This document shows positions 26,490-34,030 of a DNA stretch of 64,000 nt, piece by piece. The translations under genes and the position numbers were made by a program. The DNA lies in contig JAGTQX010000003.1 of NCBI GenBank assembly GCA_018396675.1, positions 1-64,000 of the forward strand. Reading direction: 5' to 3'. The notes beneath the pieces are model-generated. The model worked only from the letters and a program-made list of their open reading frames with translations, searched no databases and was not told where the DNA came from. The first letter of the stretch is position 1; the number at the start of each line of letters is the position of its first letter. This DNA comes from Candidatus Bathyarchaeota archaeon (GTDB lineage Archaea > Thermoproteota > Bathyarchaeia > Bathyarchaeales > Bathycorpusculaceae).

Positions 26490-26748
26490 TTTCGCTCACA
26501 CCCATTAAAACATTATTTGGCTTCATTCCTCGTCTGCCAGTTATTTTTTGGACACTTCTTAAAGGCACAGCTTCCATCGATTTTCGGTCAATATCTGAAT
26601 ATTCATAGCTTTGTTTCTTTATATAATCAGACAGCGTCAAGTTTAGTTGTCGGAAATTTTTTTCTTCAACCTCAATTATAATTTGAACAATGCCTTGACT
26701 TTGATCATGCATCGACTTTTCCATAGCTTTAATTAGCTCGCTCAACAA
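26464..26748 (-). pseudogene. C-terminal fragment of a frameshifted DUF6062-like protein
   Basis: This frame (94 residues from a TTG) reads 'LLSELIKAMEKSMHDQSQ', then 'FRQLNLTLSDYIKKQSYEY', then 'AVPLRSVQKITGRRGMKP'. This is what I expect for the end of DUF6062 proteins, which continue past a 'GLC-PH' motif with a helix, then 'L--L--Y--K--Y' and a closing 'I-G--G'. It overlaps the end of the preceding ORF in the +1 frame, with no independent ATG at the junction. I infer that one base was lost near TTTTG at about 26745-26750. It could also be a sequencing error or a translated separate subunit. Confidence 0.55.
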
Positions 26749-27208
26749 AATGTGGAAAGCAAAGACCTTTAGAATTTATAAATAATTTTAAAAACTCTGC
26801 GTTGCGTGAAGAGAGGAGTTCTAAAATTTTTCTGTTGTAGATTTCCATAAAGCTTGCTAGATGAGCGCATGCTGGACAGCTCGTTGTTTGGTGGAAGACT
26901 TTAAAATTTTTCGTATATCTTTGCAAATCTTGAATGAGTTCTTCGATAATGCCTTTGGCTATTAAGGCTACTCCGTGACCATCAGCGCTTTCTGGTTTTG
27001 CGGCAATTGTCAACATTTTATAGAAGTGATGGTTGCAGAATCCTCTGCTTTCAACAATTTTTTCTCTTGCTCTAGAATCCATTACAAGTTCAGAAAGATA
27101 TACGTCGAAGTATTTTCTCTCAATTTCATCCTCTAGCGCGCAAATGAAACATTCTGCACCGCTTTTAATCAATCGTTCAATGCGGAAGTAGGCTGTATCT
27201 GTGCCCAT
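26729..27208 (-). pseudogene. N-terminal part of a frameshifted DUF6062-like protein
   Basis: A 159-residue Cys/His-rich protein: 'AECFICALEDEIERKYFDVY', 'SRGFCNHHFYKML', 'SCPACAHLASFM', 'GLCFPHF'. Paired Cys-x2-Cys and Cys-x3-His motifs match the DUF6062 family as I recall it and suggest a metal site. The frame ends just after 'GLCFPHF' where family members continue; the continuation is found in the next frame. It starts six bases after the toroid protein gene. Function of the family is unknown. Confidence 0.6.
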
Positions 27209-27214
27209 GTAAAT

Positions 27215-28081
27215 TCACCATTGTTTGCTGATTGTTTGCAGTATGCTTACGGCGTAGAAGGTGTCTTCGAACGTGGATATCCCAAGGTCTGATCTTGCGA
27301 ATCCGCCGTTTGCGTTTTGACATTTGAGGATAAGTTCGGCTGTCTGTTTTGGATATCTTATGCTTTCGCCAAGCAAGTTGAGCGTTGATGTTCCATAGTA
27401 GGTGTGCTCCATGTATGGTGTGGAGCTTTTTGGTGTAACTGTGAAGCCTCCATAGGGCTTTTCGCAAGCTCTGACGTATATGACAGTTTCCGTAAGCGAT
27501 TTCACTGGATAGTCTAAATTGAAAAGCGAAGCCACAGCGTAGTAGGTTGAATTTAAATTTGAGTGCTTGTGTGCTCCGAAGCCGCCGTCGCGGTTCTTGA
27601 AGCCAAGCAGCCAACGCGTAATTTTTTCGCGGTTAACAGCAATTTTTGCCATGTTTAAGAGTTCAGTCACCATAAATGTTAAGAGAAATTCTGATGTGAC
27701 CTCAGCGTAAACGTCAACTGTTCCAAACGTACCTTTAACTGTCTGATGAGAGAGAATAAACCTTTTTAGGCTTTCCTTGTTTGGCTCTTCACCGCACAAC
27801 TTCAAAGCTTTAGCTACATAGTAATGCGAGTAAAGGTTGTCTGGAACAAAGCTACGCAGCCACTTGACAGTATTTTCAACATTTGGAAAAGGAACACCTA
27901 ACAATTCCAGAATTGCCAAGCCGTAATATGTGTCTTGTGCATTTGACTCCGCGCCTTGGCAGAAAGTGTATCCGCCATCCTCATTTTGTCGGTTAACAAC
28001 ATAATCAACAACGCGTTTAACCCAAAACTTGGTAGGCTGACTATTTCTTACAACGGTTAACCGCCCCACTTCGTCGAACAT
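27215..28081 (-). CDS. prenyltransferase/squalene-cyclase-like alpha/alpha-toroid protein
   Basis: A 288-residue protein with at least five repeats ending in a Gly/Asp-Gly-Gly turn: 'RQNEDGGYTFCQGAESNAQD', 'GFKNRDGGFGAHKHSNLN', 'CEKPYGGFTVTPKSSTPY', 'CQNANGGFARSDLG', each followed by a 'TYYA' or 'FYAV' helix. This is the QW/prenyltransferase-beta type toroid. Protein prenyltransferase beta subunits have zinc ligands that I cannot confirm here, and no alpha subunit is near. ATG 28081 follows a GGTGGGG ribosome site. It heads the operon with the DUF6062 protein and three short genes. Confidence 0.7.
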   Translation of the reverse strand: MFDEVGRLTVVRNSQPTKFWVKRVVDYVVNRQNEDGGYTFCQGAESNAQDTYYGLAILELLGVPFPNVENTVKWLRSFVPDNLYSHYYVAKALKLCGEEPNKESLKRFILSHQTVKGTFGTVDVYAEVTSEFLLTFMVTELLNMAKIAVNREKITRWLLGFKNRDGGFGAHKHSNLNSTYYAVASLFNLDYPVKSLTETVIYVRACEKPYGGFTVTPKSSTPYMEHTYYGTSTLNLLGESIRYPKQTAELILKCQNANGGFARSDLGISTFEDTFYAVSILQTISKQW

Positions 28082-28299
28082 TATGCCCCACCTGACTGTT
28101 TTAAATTATTGGTAGAAGCTATCAGCCCCTGCGCATGCAGAACAAGGGCGGTTAAAGGCGAGCTTCATCGCCTTAAAAAGGAGTGAAACTTAACTGACAA
28201 ATAAACCTTTCTTGACAAGTAATAGAAAGAGGCGGCATCAAAATTTTCAAATTCACTTATTGAACACAAGAAAAAGGAAGTGGGAAATGATAAACTTGT

Positions 28300-29340
28300 T
28301 TATACGAGGAGTTTGCCGTCTTGCATTACTTTTTTGCCGTCAAATATCATTGTTGGTTTTGGAATTATGAAGTCTTGGTGAAGATCCGATGAGACTTTTC
28401 CGCCCATATGGGAGTTGTCGCCTATTGCCAAGTGCACGGTGCCCTTAATTTTTTCTGACTCGAGAACGTTGTCTGGACGCTTTGCGTTCGGGTTTGTGCC
28501 GACTCCGAGTTCTGCCAAGTTTCGTCGTGAAATGTAAGGCTCGGTTTTCTTGCTGAAGTCTAATAGGCTTCTGAATTCGTCACCTACTTTTCCGCCGCCG
28601 GTAATTTCTGTAACGTAGCCGTTTTTGAACACCAAAGTCATTTTTTCTTTCAAGTCCGGATACCAGTTCGGCTCAACTACAAGTTTGCCGTTAGCTGTGC
28701 CCTCTACTGGAGCGCAGTAGGCTTCTCCTGATGGCAGGTTACCCCATGCGCCTTTCTCGGTGAAGATTCCAGCGTCAACCATGCCGTTTCTGCCTTTCAA
28801 ACTGAAGGTTATATCTGTGCCTCCCGGCGATGTTATTTTCGCCTCGTTAGCTTTCGTCATCAAATCGGCGATTTTCTTTGTTTCCTTGTCTATTTCACGA
28901 TAGTCAGCCGCCATCGGCCCACCTGGATAAAACATTTCAGCCAAGAACATCGGCATGCTTGCAACTCGAGTTCCGACTTTGCAAGCGTTCACTCGTGCAT
29001 CTGTATGCGTCAGCGAGTATGTGGTTATGGCTATGGCGACATCAGCAGACTTCATTTTCTCTTCAACTTCCTTTCCTGGATACGTTCCATGTTTGCCGAC
29101 TGATGGATAAACGAAGAAGTCTACTTTTGAATCTGGGAATTTTTCAGCCGCTATTTCGCTGACCATTTTTGCCAGAAGCGACCGGGTTATGGCTTCCGTG
29201 AGTTTTTCACTGTCTTTGGTTTTCCATTCTTCAGCTGTTGGGACGTCTGTGACGACTACAATTTTTTCGCCTTTCTTTAGTCCCATGTTTACTTTAAACA
29301 TGTTGACAACGCCGTCAACAAGCTTCTTTTTCTCAATCAT
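28300..29340 (-). CDS. M29-like aminopeptidase (leucyl aminopeptidase family)
   Basis: A 346-residue protein of the thermophilic aminopeptidase (M29)/NicX-like metal-dependent family: 'INFKVNMGLKKGEKIVVVTD'-type opening here as 'MFKVNMGLKKGEKIVVVTDV', 'TSPGGTDITFSLKGRNG', 'NLPSGEAYCAPVEGTANGKL' with the metal-binding Glu, and 'LAIGDNSHMGGKVSSDLHQD' near the end. It would release N-terminal residues or act on related amides. It lies 25 bases after a paralogue on the same strand, so the two form a pair from a duplication. About 220 bases beyond it before the toroid gene hold no gene I trust. Confidence 0.75.
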   Translation of the reverse strand: MIEKKKLVDGVVNMFKVNMGLKKGEKIVVVTDVPTAEEWKTKDSEKLTEAITRSLLAKMVSEIAAEKFPDSKVDFFVYPSVGKHGTYPGKEVEEKMKSADVAIAITTYSLTHTDARVNACKVGTRVASMPMFLAEMFYPGGPMAADYREIDKETKKIADLMTKANEAKITSPGGTDITFSLKGRNGMVDAGIFTEKGAWGNLPSGEAYCAPVEGTANGKLVVEPNWYPDLKEKMTLVFKNGYVTEITGGGKVGDEFRSLLDFSKKTEPYISRRNLAELGVGTNPNAKRPDNVLESEKIKGTVHLAIGDNSHMGGKVSSDLHQDFIIPKPTMIFDGKKVMQDGKLLV

Positions 29341-29365
29341 ACCATTTCACCACATTTTTGGTAAC

Positions 29366-30418
29366 TTACACTTTTCCGAGTTTTTTGGCGAGTTTTGCGA
29401 GTTCCGGTTCCACAACTCTGCCTTTGTCGAAGACTTGTTTGCCGTCAAGCCACACTGAAGTGTTTAGGCATATGCCGTCAGTGTGTGAAGGCGCTGGGAT
29501 TGGCTCGCCGCCTGTTAACATTTGGCCAACGTAGCCTATTCCCCATTCTGTGCAGCCCCAGACCCTCTCGTCCTCAACAATGTTTCCTGTCAGTTTAGCG
29601 CCTGGGTTTACGCCGTAGCAGACATGCGCCATCCGCATCATTAAGGGGTCTTTAAAGCTTTTCAGCCACGCTTCAAACGTTATTGCTTCTTCTCCGCCTT
29701 CTATTTTTTGGATTACTCCTTCTTTTACGTGAAGTTTTATCGGATTCTTTAGGAGACCTACTGGTGGAACAACGGAGCCGTCGAAAACTATCGTGCCGTT
29801 TATGGACTTAAATATTGGAGACCAGCCTATTTGTCCACCAAGCATATGGGAGCCAGGTGTGTCCGCGTAGCCTACTTCGCAGATTACCGGCCTCTTGGGG
29901 TCGTTGTCGAATTCAACATTGCCGCCGGCTGGTGTCGTCATTTTAATGTGTTTTGCCGCTTTGGTCATTTCTACGAGTTTGTCTTGGAACTTCCCGAGGG
30001 TTGGAAGGTCAACTCTTGCGATTACTCTCACCATCATGTCAACGTTCATGCCGACCAAGCACATGTGGCGGATTTTCTTGTTTTCTTTCATTACTCTTTC
30101 ATAAGGTGTTGAGTAGAGAAGCCACTCGTTGTTGAATTCAACCCATGCATCCGCGTTGTTTAATGCTGCTGTCAGGGCTTCGACTGGAAGCATCGGATCT
30201 GCGGCTTTTCCAACGCCTAAAGGTGAAGCCGTCCATATCACCATCGGTTTTGCGCCAACAGCGAATGCTGCTCCTGCAGTTGCTTCGACAACACGCGGGT
30301 CTGACTCTGTGTCAGCAGTTATGACAAACGTTTCGCCTGGTTTCAGTTTGAACATTTCTGAAGCAAGTTTGTGCGCCGCTTTAGCCAACTCGTACTCATA
30401 ATATTGTGGCATTTTCAT
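29366..30418 (-). CDS. M29-like aminopeptidase paralogue
   Basis: A 350-residue protein of the same family as its neighbour: 'AHKLASEMFKLKPGETFVIT', 'MTTPAGGNVEFDNDPKRPVI', 'PVGLLKNPIKLHVKEGVIQK', 'HTDGICLNTSVWLDGKQVFD'. The conserved acid in the 'P-GE' segment of the neighbour seems to be changed here (the matching stretch reads 'GGQIGWSPIFKSINGTIVFD'), so substrate or metal use may differ. The pair could act as a hetero-oligomer. Start ATG 30418 is divergent from the nitroreductase gene. Confidence 0.7.
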   Translation of the reverse strand: MKMPQYYEYELAKAAHKLASEMFKLKPGETFVITADTESDPRVVEATAGAAFAVGAKPMVIWTASPLGVGKAADPMLPVEALTAALNNADAWVEFNNEWLLYSTPYERVMKENKKIRHMCLVGMNVDMMVRVIARVDLPTLGKFQDKLVEMTKAAKHIKMTTPAGGNVEFDNDPKRPVICEVGYADTPGSHMLGGQIGWSPIFKSINGTIVFDGSVVPPVGLLKNPIKLHVKEGVIQKIEGGEEAITFEAWLKSFKDPLMMRMAHVCYGVNPGAKLTGNIVEDERVWGCTEWGIGYVGQMLTGGEPIPAPSHTDGICLNTSVWLDGKQVFDKGRVVEPELAKLAKKLGKV

Positions 30419-30522
30419 CTCTCCAGAGCATGTGTATTCGCGAAAATATACTTATAAAGCTTATGAAAAAGCTTTTTTACGATTACATGTAGAAAAATGT
30501 CAAACTTTGGTTGGTTGAGAAT

Positions 30523-31065
30523 ATGGACGTGTTTGAAGCTATAAAGGGTCGAAGAAGCGTTAGAAAATACAAAACAGAGCCAGTTGATAGGGAAATTGTG
30601 AAAAAATTGTTGGATGCCGCCCGCTGGGCGCCTTCTGGAGGAAACATTCAACCATGGCTTTTCATAGTTATCGACGACCCAAAAGTGCTTGATGTGATAC
30701 GTAAAATATCGCCTGGATATTTCGGTGAAGCACCGCTTGCAATACTTGTCTGTTCAAACAAAGAGAGAGCCTACAAGGTTGGAGGTGCCTTGGGACGCGA
30801 CTACCTTACAGTAGCAGACTGTGCGATGGCTGTGCAGAACATGCTTTTAGCCGCATACGCGCTTGGCTTGGGAACATGCGTTGTGAAATCTTTCTCACAC
30901 ACCGCAATAAAAGAAGTGCTTGCAATTCCAGAAGGCATAGAGCCTGAACTTCTAGTGATAGTGGGACATCCAAATCAAACGTCTAGACCGCCACCTAGAA
31001 TTCCGATGAATGAAATAGTTCACTTGAACAAGTATGGCGAAAAGTTTCCCGGATTGGAGGGTTGA
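30523..31065 (+). CDS. nitroreductase family flavoprotein
   Basis: A 180-residue FMN enzyme: 'AIKGRRSVRKYKTEPVDREI' binds FMN phosphate (R-SVR-Y), 'DAARWAPSGGNIQPWLFIVI' is the classic second motif, and 'AYALGLGTCVV' plus 'VIVGHPN' complete the fold. It reduces nitro compounds, quinones or related acceptors with NAD(P)H. I choose ATG 30523 over the TTG at 30511. The next gene starts two bases after the stop (31066-31067 between), so the two are coupled. Confidence 0.85.
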   Translation: MDVFEAIKGRRSVRKYKTEPVDREIVKKLLDAARWAPSGGNIQPWLFIVIDDPKVLDVIRKISPGYFGEAPLAILVCSNKERAYKVGGALGRDYLTVADCAMAVQNMLLAAYALGLGTCVVKSFSHTAIKEVLAIPEGIEPELLVIVGHPNQTSRPPPRIPMNEIVHLNKYGEKFPGLEG

Positions 31066-31067
31066 AA

Positions 31068-31394
31068 ATGAGCAACAAGTCTGATGGAAACGATTATCTT
31101 TTTGAGATAGCGGTTTTTTTGGCTACAAGTGCTCGAAATTGCATTGATGAGCCGCCGCTCTACGGACCTTTTAGACTGCTTGACGCACTGAGCAAAATTG
31201 CAGACTTGCCCAAGTATGCGCCGTGTCTAAAGGATGACCCTTTCCTTCAGGAGATAAAGGCGTTTGCGGATGAAAAAAAGTTTCTAGTGATGTACGGTGC
31301 AGAGGAATTCAAGAAAGCCCTAGACGAGATAGTTGAGATGTTTGCGAAAGAACTCAAAAAGAGATACTTGGAGAAGCAGAAAGAAACTGGCTAA
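31068..31394 (+). CDS. small helical protein next to nitroreductase (DUF6092-like)
   Basis: A 108-residue helical protein from ATG 31068: 'DYLFEIAVFLATSARNCIDE', 'YGPFRLLDALSKIADLPKYA', 'IVEMFAKELKKRY'. From memory it is like the DUF6092 family, which is short and occurs near redox enzymes, but I am not certain. Coupling with the nitroreductase suggests an accessory role. Confidence 0.45.
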   Translation: MSNKSDGNDYLFEIAVFLATSARNCIDEPPLYGPFRLLDALSKIADLPKYAPCLKDDPFLQEIKAFADEKKFLVMYGAEEFKKALDEIVEMFAKELKKRYLEKQKETG

Positions 31395-31453
31395 ATTACG
31401 ATAAGAACACCGCTGCGCTTAAAAATAAAATCGAAATTTAAAACTCTCATTTT

Positions 31454-32071
31454 TTAATTTGGCTTTTCTTTCTTTGACATTAGTATGCGATAGCCGCTTT
31501 CACGTGCGAGCACGATGCAGTTTCCGAAAGCTTCTTCAAAAATGAGTTGGAGTCTTTTACCGCCTATTTTGGATTTTAACACCATTTGGAGTGTTGCTTT
31601 GTCTGCCATGTGTTTTGGAGCTTCAACAATTATAGCCTTAACTGTGGCGAGTCCAGCGCTTACCGGCGGGTTTGAAAGGATGCAGTTAAATGTGTAATCT
31701 TCAACGGGTTCATATAGGTGGCCGCGTTTAACTTCCGCGTTGCAAACACGATTTAGTTCAACGTTTCTTTTAGCCAGTTTGACGGCGCGTTCGTTCACAT
31801 CCACCATTAGCACGTGTAGTTTTGGGTTAAAGACTGCGGCGGCGATTCCGATTGCACCGTAACCGCATCCAATATCTAAAACGTAGCCATTTTCAGGCAA
31901 AACCATGTTTTCTATGAGAAGTTTTGTGCCAGGGTCTACACGCTTTTTTGAGAACACGCCAGACGCTGTTAAAAACTTGAAAGTTTTTCCACGTAGGCAT
32001 GTTTGGATTATTCCGAATTTCGGTTTTGATTTTGGATGTGGGGCAAAATAATGTTCATCTTTTTTTGTCAT
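31454..32071 (-). CDS. class I SAM-dependent methyltransferase (RsmC/PrmA-like)
   Basis: About 205 residues from ATG 32071, two bases after the cbf5 stop. It has the MTS small domain layout: 'FKFLTASGVFSKKRVDPGTK', motif I 'VLDIGCGYGAIGIAA', motif II 'VLMVDVNERAVKLAKRNVEL', and motif IV 'FNCILSNPPVSAG'. The NPP motif indicates methylation of a nitrogen on rRNA/tRNA guanine or a similar amide. Its place after cbf5 suggests an RNA substrate. Confidence 0.8.
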   Translation of the reverse strand: MTKKDEHYFAPHPKSKPKFGIIQTCLRGKTFKFLTASGVFSKKRVDPGTKLLIENMVLPENGYVLDIGCGYGAIGIAAAVFNPKLHVLMVDVNERAVKLAKRNVELNRVCNAEVKRGHLYEPVEDYTFNCILSNPPVSAGLATVKAIIVEAPKHMADKATLQMVLKSKIGGKRLQLIFEEAFGNCIVLARESGYRILMSKKEKPN

Positions 32072-32073
32072 TT

Positions 32074-33097
32074 TTATATTTCGCCGCTTTTCCAGCATTT
32101 TGGATACGTGCCTCGCGGCATTAGAACCCGTCTAGTTTTGGCTACGACACCGTGTTCCATGCTGAGGATTTCCTCTGTTGAGGCTTCAGCCGTTGCCAGC
32201 GCAACTGCTTCGCCTTTTAGCGTAAAGATAGCCACTGTTGAACCGTTGGCTATTTCGGTTTCGATAGATAAAACTCCGGGGGCGGTTAGGTTTGCGCCGT
32301 GGCAAATGGCGTCCACGGCAGAGTCGCGGATGTAAATTTTTGGGACAAGCGCCAGCGCGTTTTCCATTGGCTGAATGAACTTTTTCAATATTGTGTCGTC
32401 TCTGTTTTTTTGCCATTCCATGAACCAGTAAGCCACATCATGCAATGTTACGATGCCTTCTTCTTCAATGAATGGGCCGGCTCTTGTTCTACGGAGTTCT
32501 TGCATGTGTGCTCCACAGCCTAGGGCTTCGCCTATGTCATAGCATAATTTACGAATGTAAGTACCGCCTTCGCATCCAACCTTGAAAAGCACATTTCGGC
32601 CTTCAATTTCTAGAAGATCTATGTAGTAGATTTTTCGTGTTCGCAGCTGCCTTTTGACTGAAGCTCTTAATGGCGGCCGCTGGTAAATGGTGTCTTCGAA
32701 CTCTGTTAGGACCGCTTTTACTCGTTCTATCGGTACTTCGCCGTGGAGTTTCATGACGCAAATGTATTCTTTTCCGCTTAGGAGCAGTGCTTGAACGATT
32801 TTTCTAGATTCTTCTAGGGTTACTGGCAGAACGCCGGTCACGTTGGGATTTCTCTGGCTTTTAAGCCTCTAGAGTCCCGCCGTGGCCGATGTTTCTGATT
32901 TTCAGTATGCGTTTAACCCATGCGGCTACTTCGTGGCTTGTCGGCCCAGCTGGCTTGTCTAGGTTTATGACGCCGAATTTTATGTAGTCGTTTGCTGTGC
33001 GTTCTTCTGGTTTGCAGCCATAGCGTGGATTGGTTTCATCTTCAGCTTTGATTATTAGTTTGCGTTTAACTTCCCATGGAGTAACACTTCTAGGCAT
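32074..33097 (-). CDS. cbf5: Cbf5/TruB-type RNA pseudouridine synthase, split by a 19-base intron
   Basis: Catalytic subunit of box H/ACA ribonucleoproteins, which turns uridine into pseudouridine in rRNA and can modify tRNA U55. The track shows two ORFs. Exon 1 (33097-32869) gives the N-terminal region with 'FGVINLDKPAGPTSHEVAAW' and 'IRNIGHGGTL'. Exon 2 (32849-32074) gives 'NVTGVLPVTLEESRKI', the rest of the catalytic domain and a C-terminal PUA domain ('GVLSIETEIANGSTVAIFTL'). Removing bases 32850-32868 joins them as GHGGTLDPNVTGVLP, restoring the catalytic Asp, in a 334-residue protein of normal archaeal length. L14e lies just upstream, as in many archaea. Confidence 0.9.
32850..32868 (-). 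other. 19-base bulge-helix-bulge intron in cbf5 mRNA
   Basis: The intron is AGGCTTAAAAGCCAGAGAA. The fold is an outer helix GGGA/TCCC, central four-base helix CTCT/AGAG, and inner helix GGCT/AGCC closed by a TAAA loop, with three-base bulges AGA (5' strand) and AAA (3' strand) on opposite sides of the central helix. Cutting after the second base of each bulge gives exactly the frame needed, splitting the Asp codon as G|AT. An outer CACG/CGTG pairing extends the stem. Confidence 0.9.
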
Positions 33098-33175
33098 TTC
33101 TGTTTTTGCACCTCATATGGAGATAAAATCGTTGAAGGGGGCTAATAATGGTTTGTTGTTGTTTATGTTTGAGGC

Positions 33176-33466
33176 TTATTCGGGTGTTGGTTTTACTGGC
33201 TTGGCCATGTTTTCAAGTAAGCCTTTAGCTTTTAATGCTTCGGCGACCTCCTCGTCTGATGCTCCTCTTTTTATTTCGATTTTTTCGGCGAGTGGCTCCA
33301 GATGGTTTATGTTTGTTCTTCGTCTTCTGACGCCAGTGACTGTTTTTGGTCCGGTTACTAGCACGAAGCTTTTGTCGATTATGTCGACTATTACGCATTT
33401 GTGTCCAGCTTCTCTTCCGCATATTTTAACGCAGATTCTTCCAACTTCTATTGCTGGCAAGTTCAA
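33176..33466 (-). CDS. rpl14e: 50S ribosomal protein L14e
   Basis: A 96-residue KOW-type protein of the large subunit: '[20 protein letters not shown]', '[20 protein letters not shown]' and '[20 protein letters not shown]' match archaeal L14e well. It is followed 78 bases later by cbf5 on the same strand, a known archaeal gene pair. The upstream region is shared with the divergent alkyltransferase-like gene. Confidence 0.95.
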   Translation of the reverse strand: MNLPAIEVGRICVKICGREAGHKCVIVDIIDKSFVLVTGPKTVTGVRRRRTNINHLEPLAEKIEIKRGASDEEVAEALKAKGLLENMAKPVKPTPE

Positions 33467-33502
33467 GCCTCCTTAATGGCGTATTAGAAACCGTTAGAGG
33501 AC

Positions 33503-33511
33503 ATATATTTA
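33503..33511 (+). promoter_or_regulatory. box A of the alkyltransferase-like gene
   Basis: CATATATTTATT lies about 30 bases before the first possible start (GTG 33539, ATG 33542), which fits a leaderless transcript. Confidence 0.45.
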
Positions 33512-33541
33512 TTGGTTGCCTAATTACTGTTTGGGTTTGTG

Positions 33542-34018
33542 ATGGCTATGGCGAAAAGGAAATCTTGGTCTGAAAAACTGACTAGCGATAAGGGTTTACC
33601 CAAAGTGCAGAAAATTACTGGAAAGATGAGTAGGCGGTGGGGCGAGGGCACAGTGGTTATTCCAGCGCCTATGGAGGTTGACGAGTTAATGCGAAAGGTG
33701 CCGACGGGCAAACTTGCAACATTAAACGAGATTCGGAAGGCATTAGCCAGAAAACACGATGCGACTATATGTTGCCCGATTACTGTGGGAATATTCGCTT
33801 GGGTTGCCTCGCATGCTTCTGAAGAGCGGAGGCAGAAAGGTGAAGGAAACATTACGCCTTACTGGCGAACGTTGAAGACCGGCGGTTTTCTGAATGAGAA
33901 GTATCCCGGCGGAGTTGAAGGACAAAAGAAGCTTTTGGAGAAGGAAGGACACACTGTGGTTAGGAAGGGACAGAGGTACGTGGTTTTGGATTATGAGCGA
34001 TCTTTGGTGAAATTTTAA
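33542..34018 (+). CDS. MGMT-like alkyltransferase family protein
   Basis: A 158-residue protein resembling the AGT/ATL-like 'MGMT family' proteins: 'GKLATLNEIRKALARKHDAT', then 'CCPITVGIFAWVASHA' around the place of the alkyl-acceptor Cys, and 'TPYWRTLKTGGFLNEKYPGG'. True O6-methylguanine methyltransferases have PCHR; here the motif is CCP, so activity is doubtful and this may be an alkyltransferase-like protein that only binds damaged bases. The start is ATG 33542 or 33548. It stands divergent from L14e. Confidence 0.65.
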   Translation: MAMAKRKSWSEKLTSDKGLPKVQKITGKMSRRWGEGTVVIPAPMEVDELMRKVPTGKLATLNEIRKALARKHDATICCPITVGIFAWVASHASEERRQKGEGNITPYWRTLKTGGFLNEKYPGGVEGQKKLLEKEGHTVVRKGQRYVVLDYERSLVKF

Positions 34019-34030
34019 ATTATGTCCTGT

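Noticed and set aside
26729-26760. Second bulge-helix-bulge intron explaining the DUF6062 break
   Set aside because: There is no extra sequence between the two parts and no suitable fold; a one-base change explains it.
28118-28175. Possible C/D box guide RNA on the minus strand (GCGATGA then CTGA 38 bases on)
   Set aside because: The C box has a mismatch and no clear D' or C' boxes are present; the hairpin may be chance.
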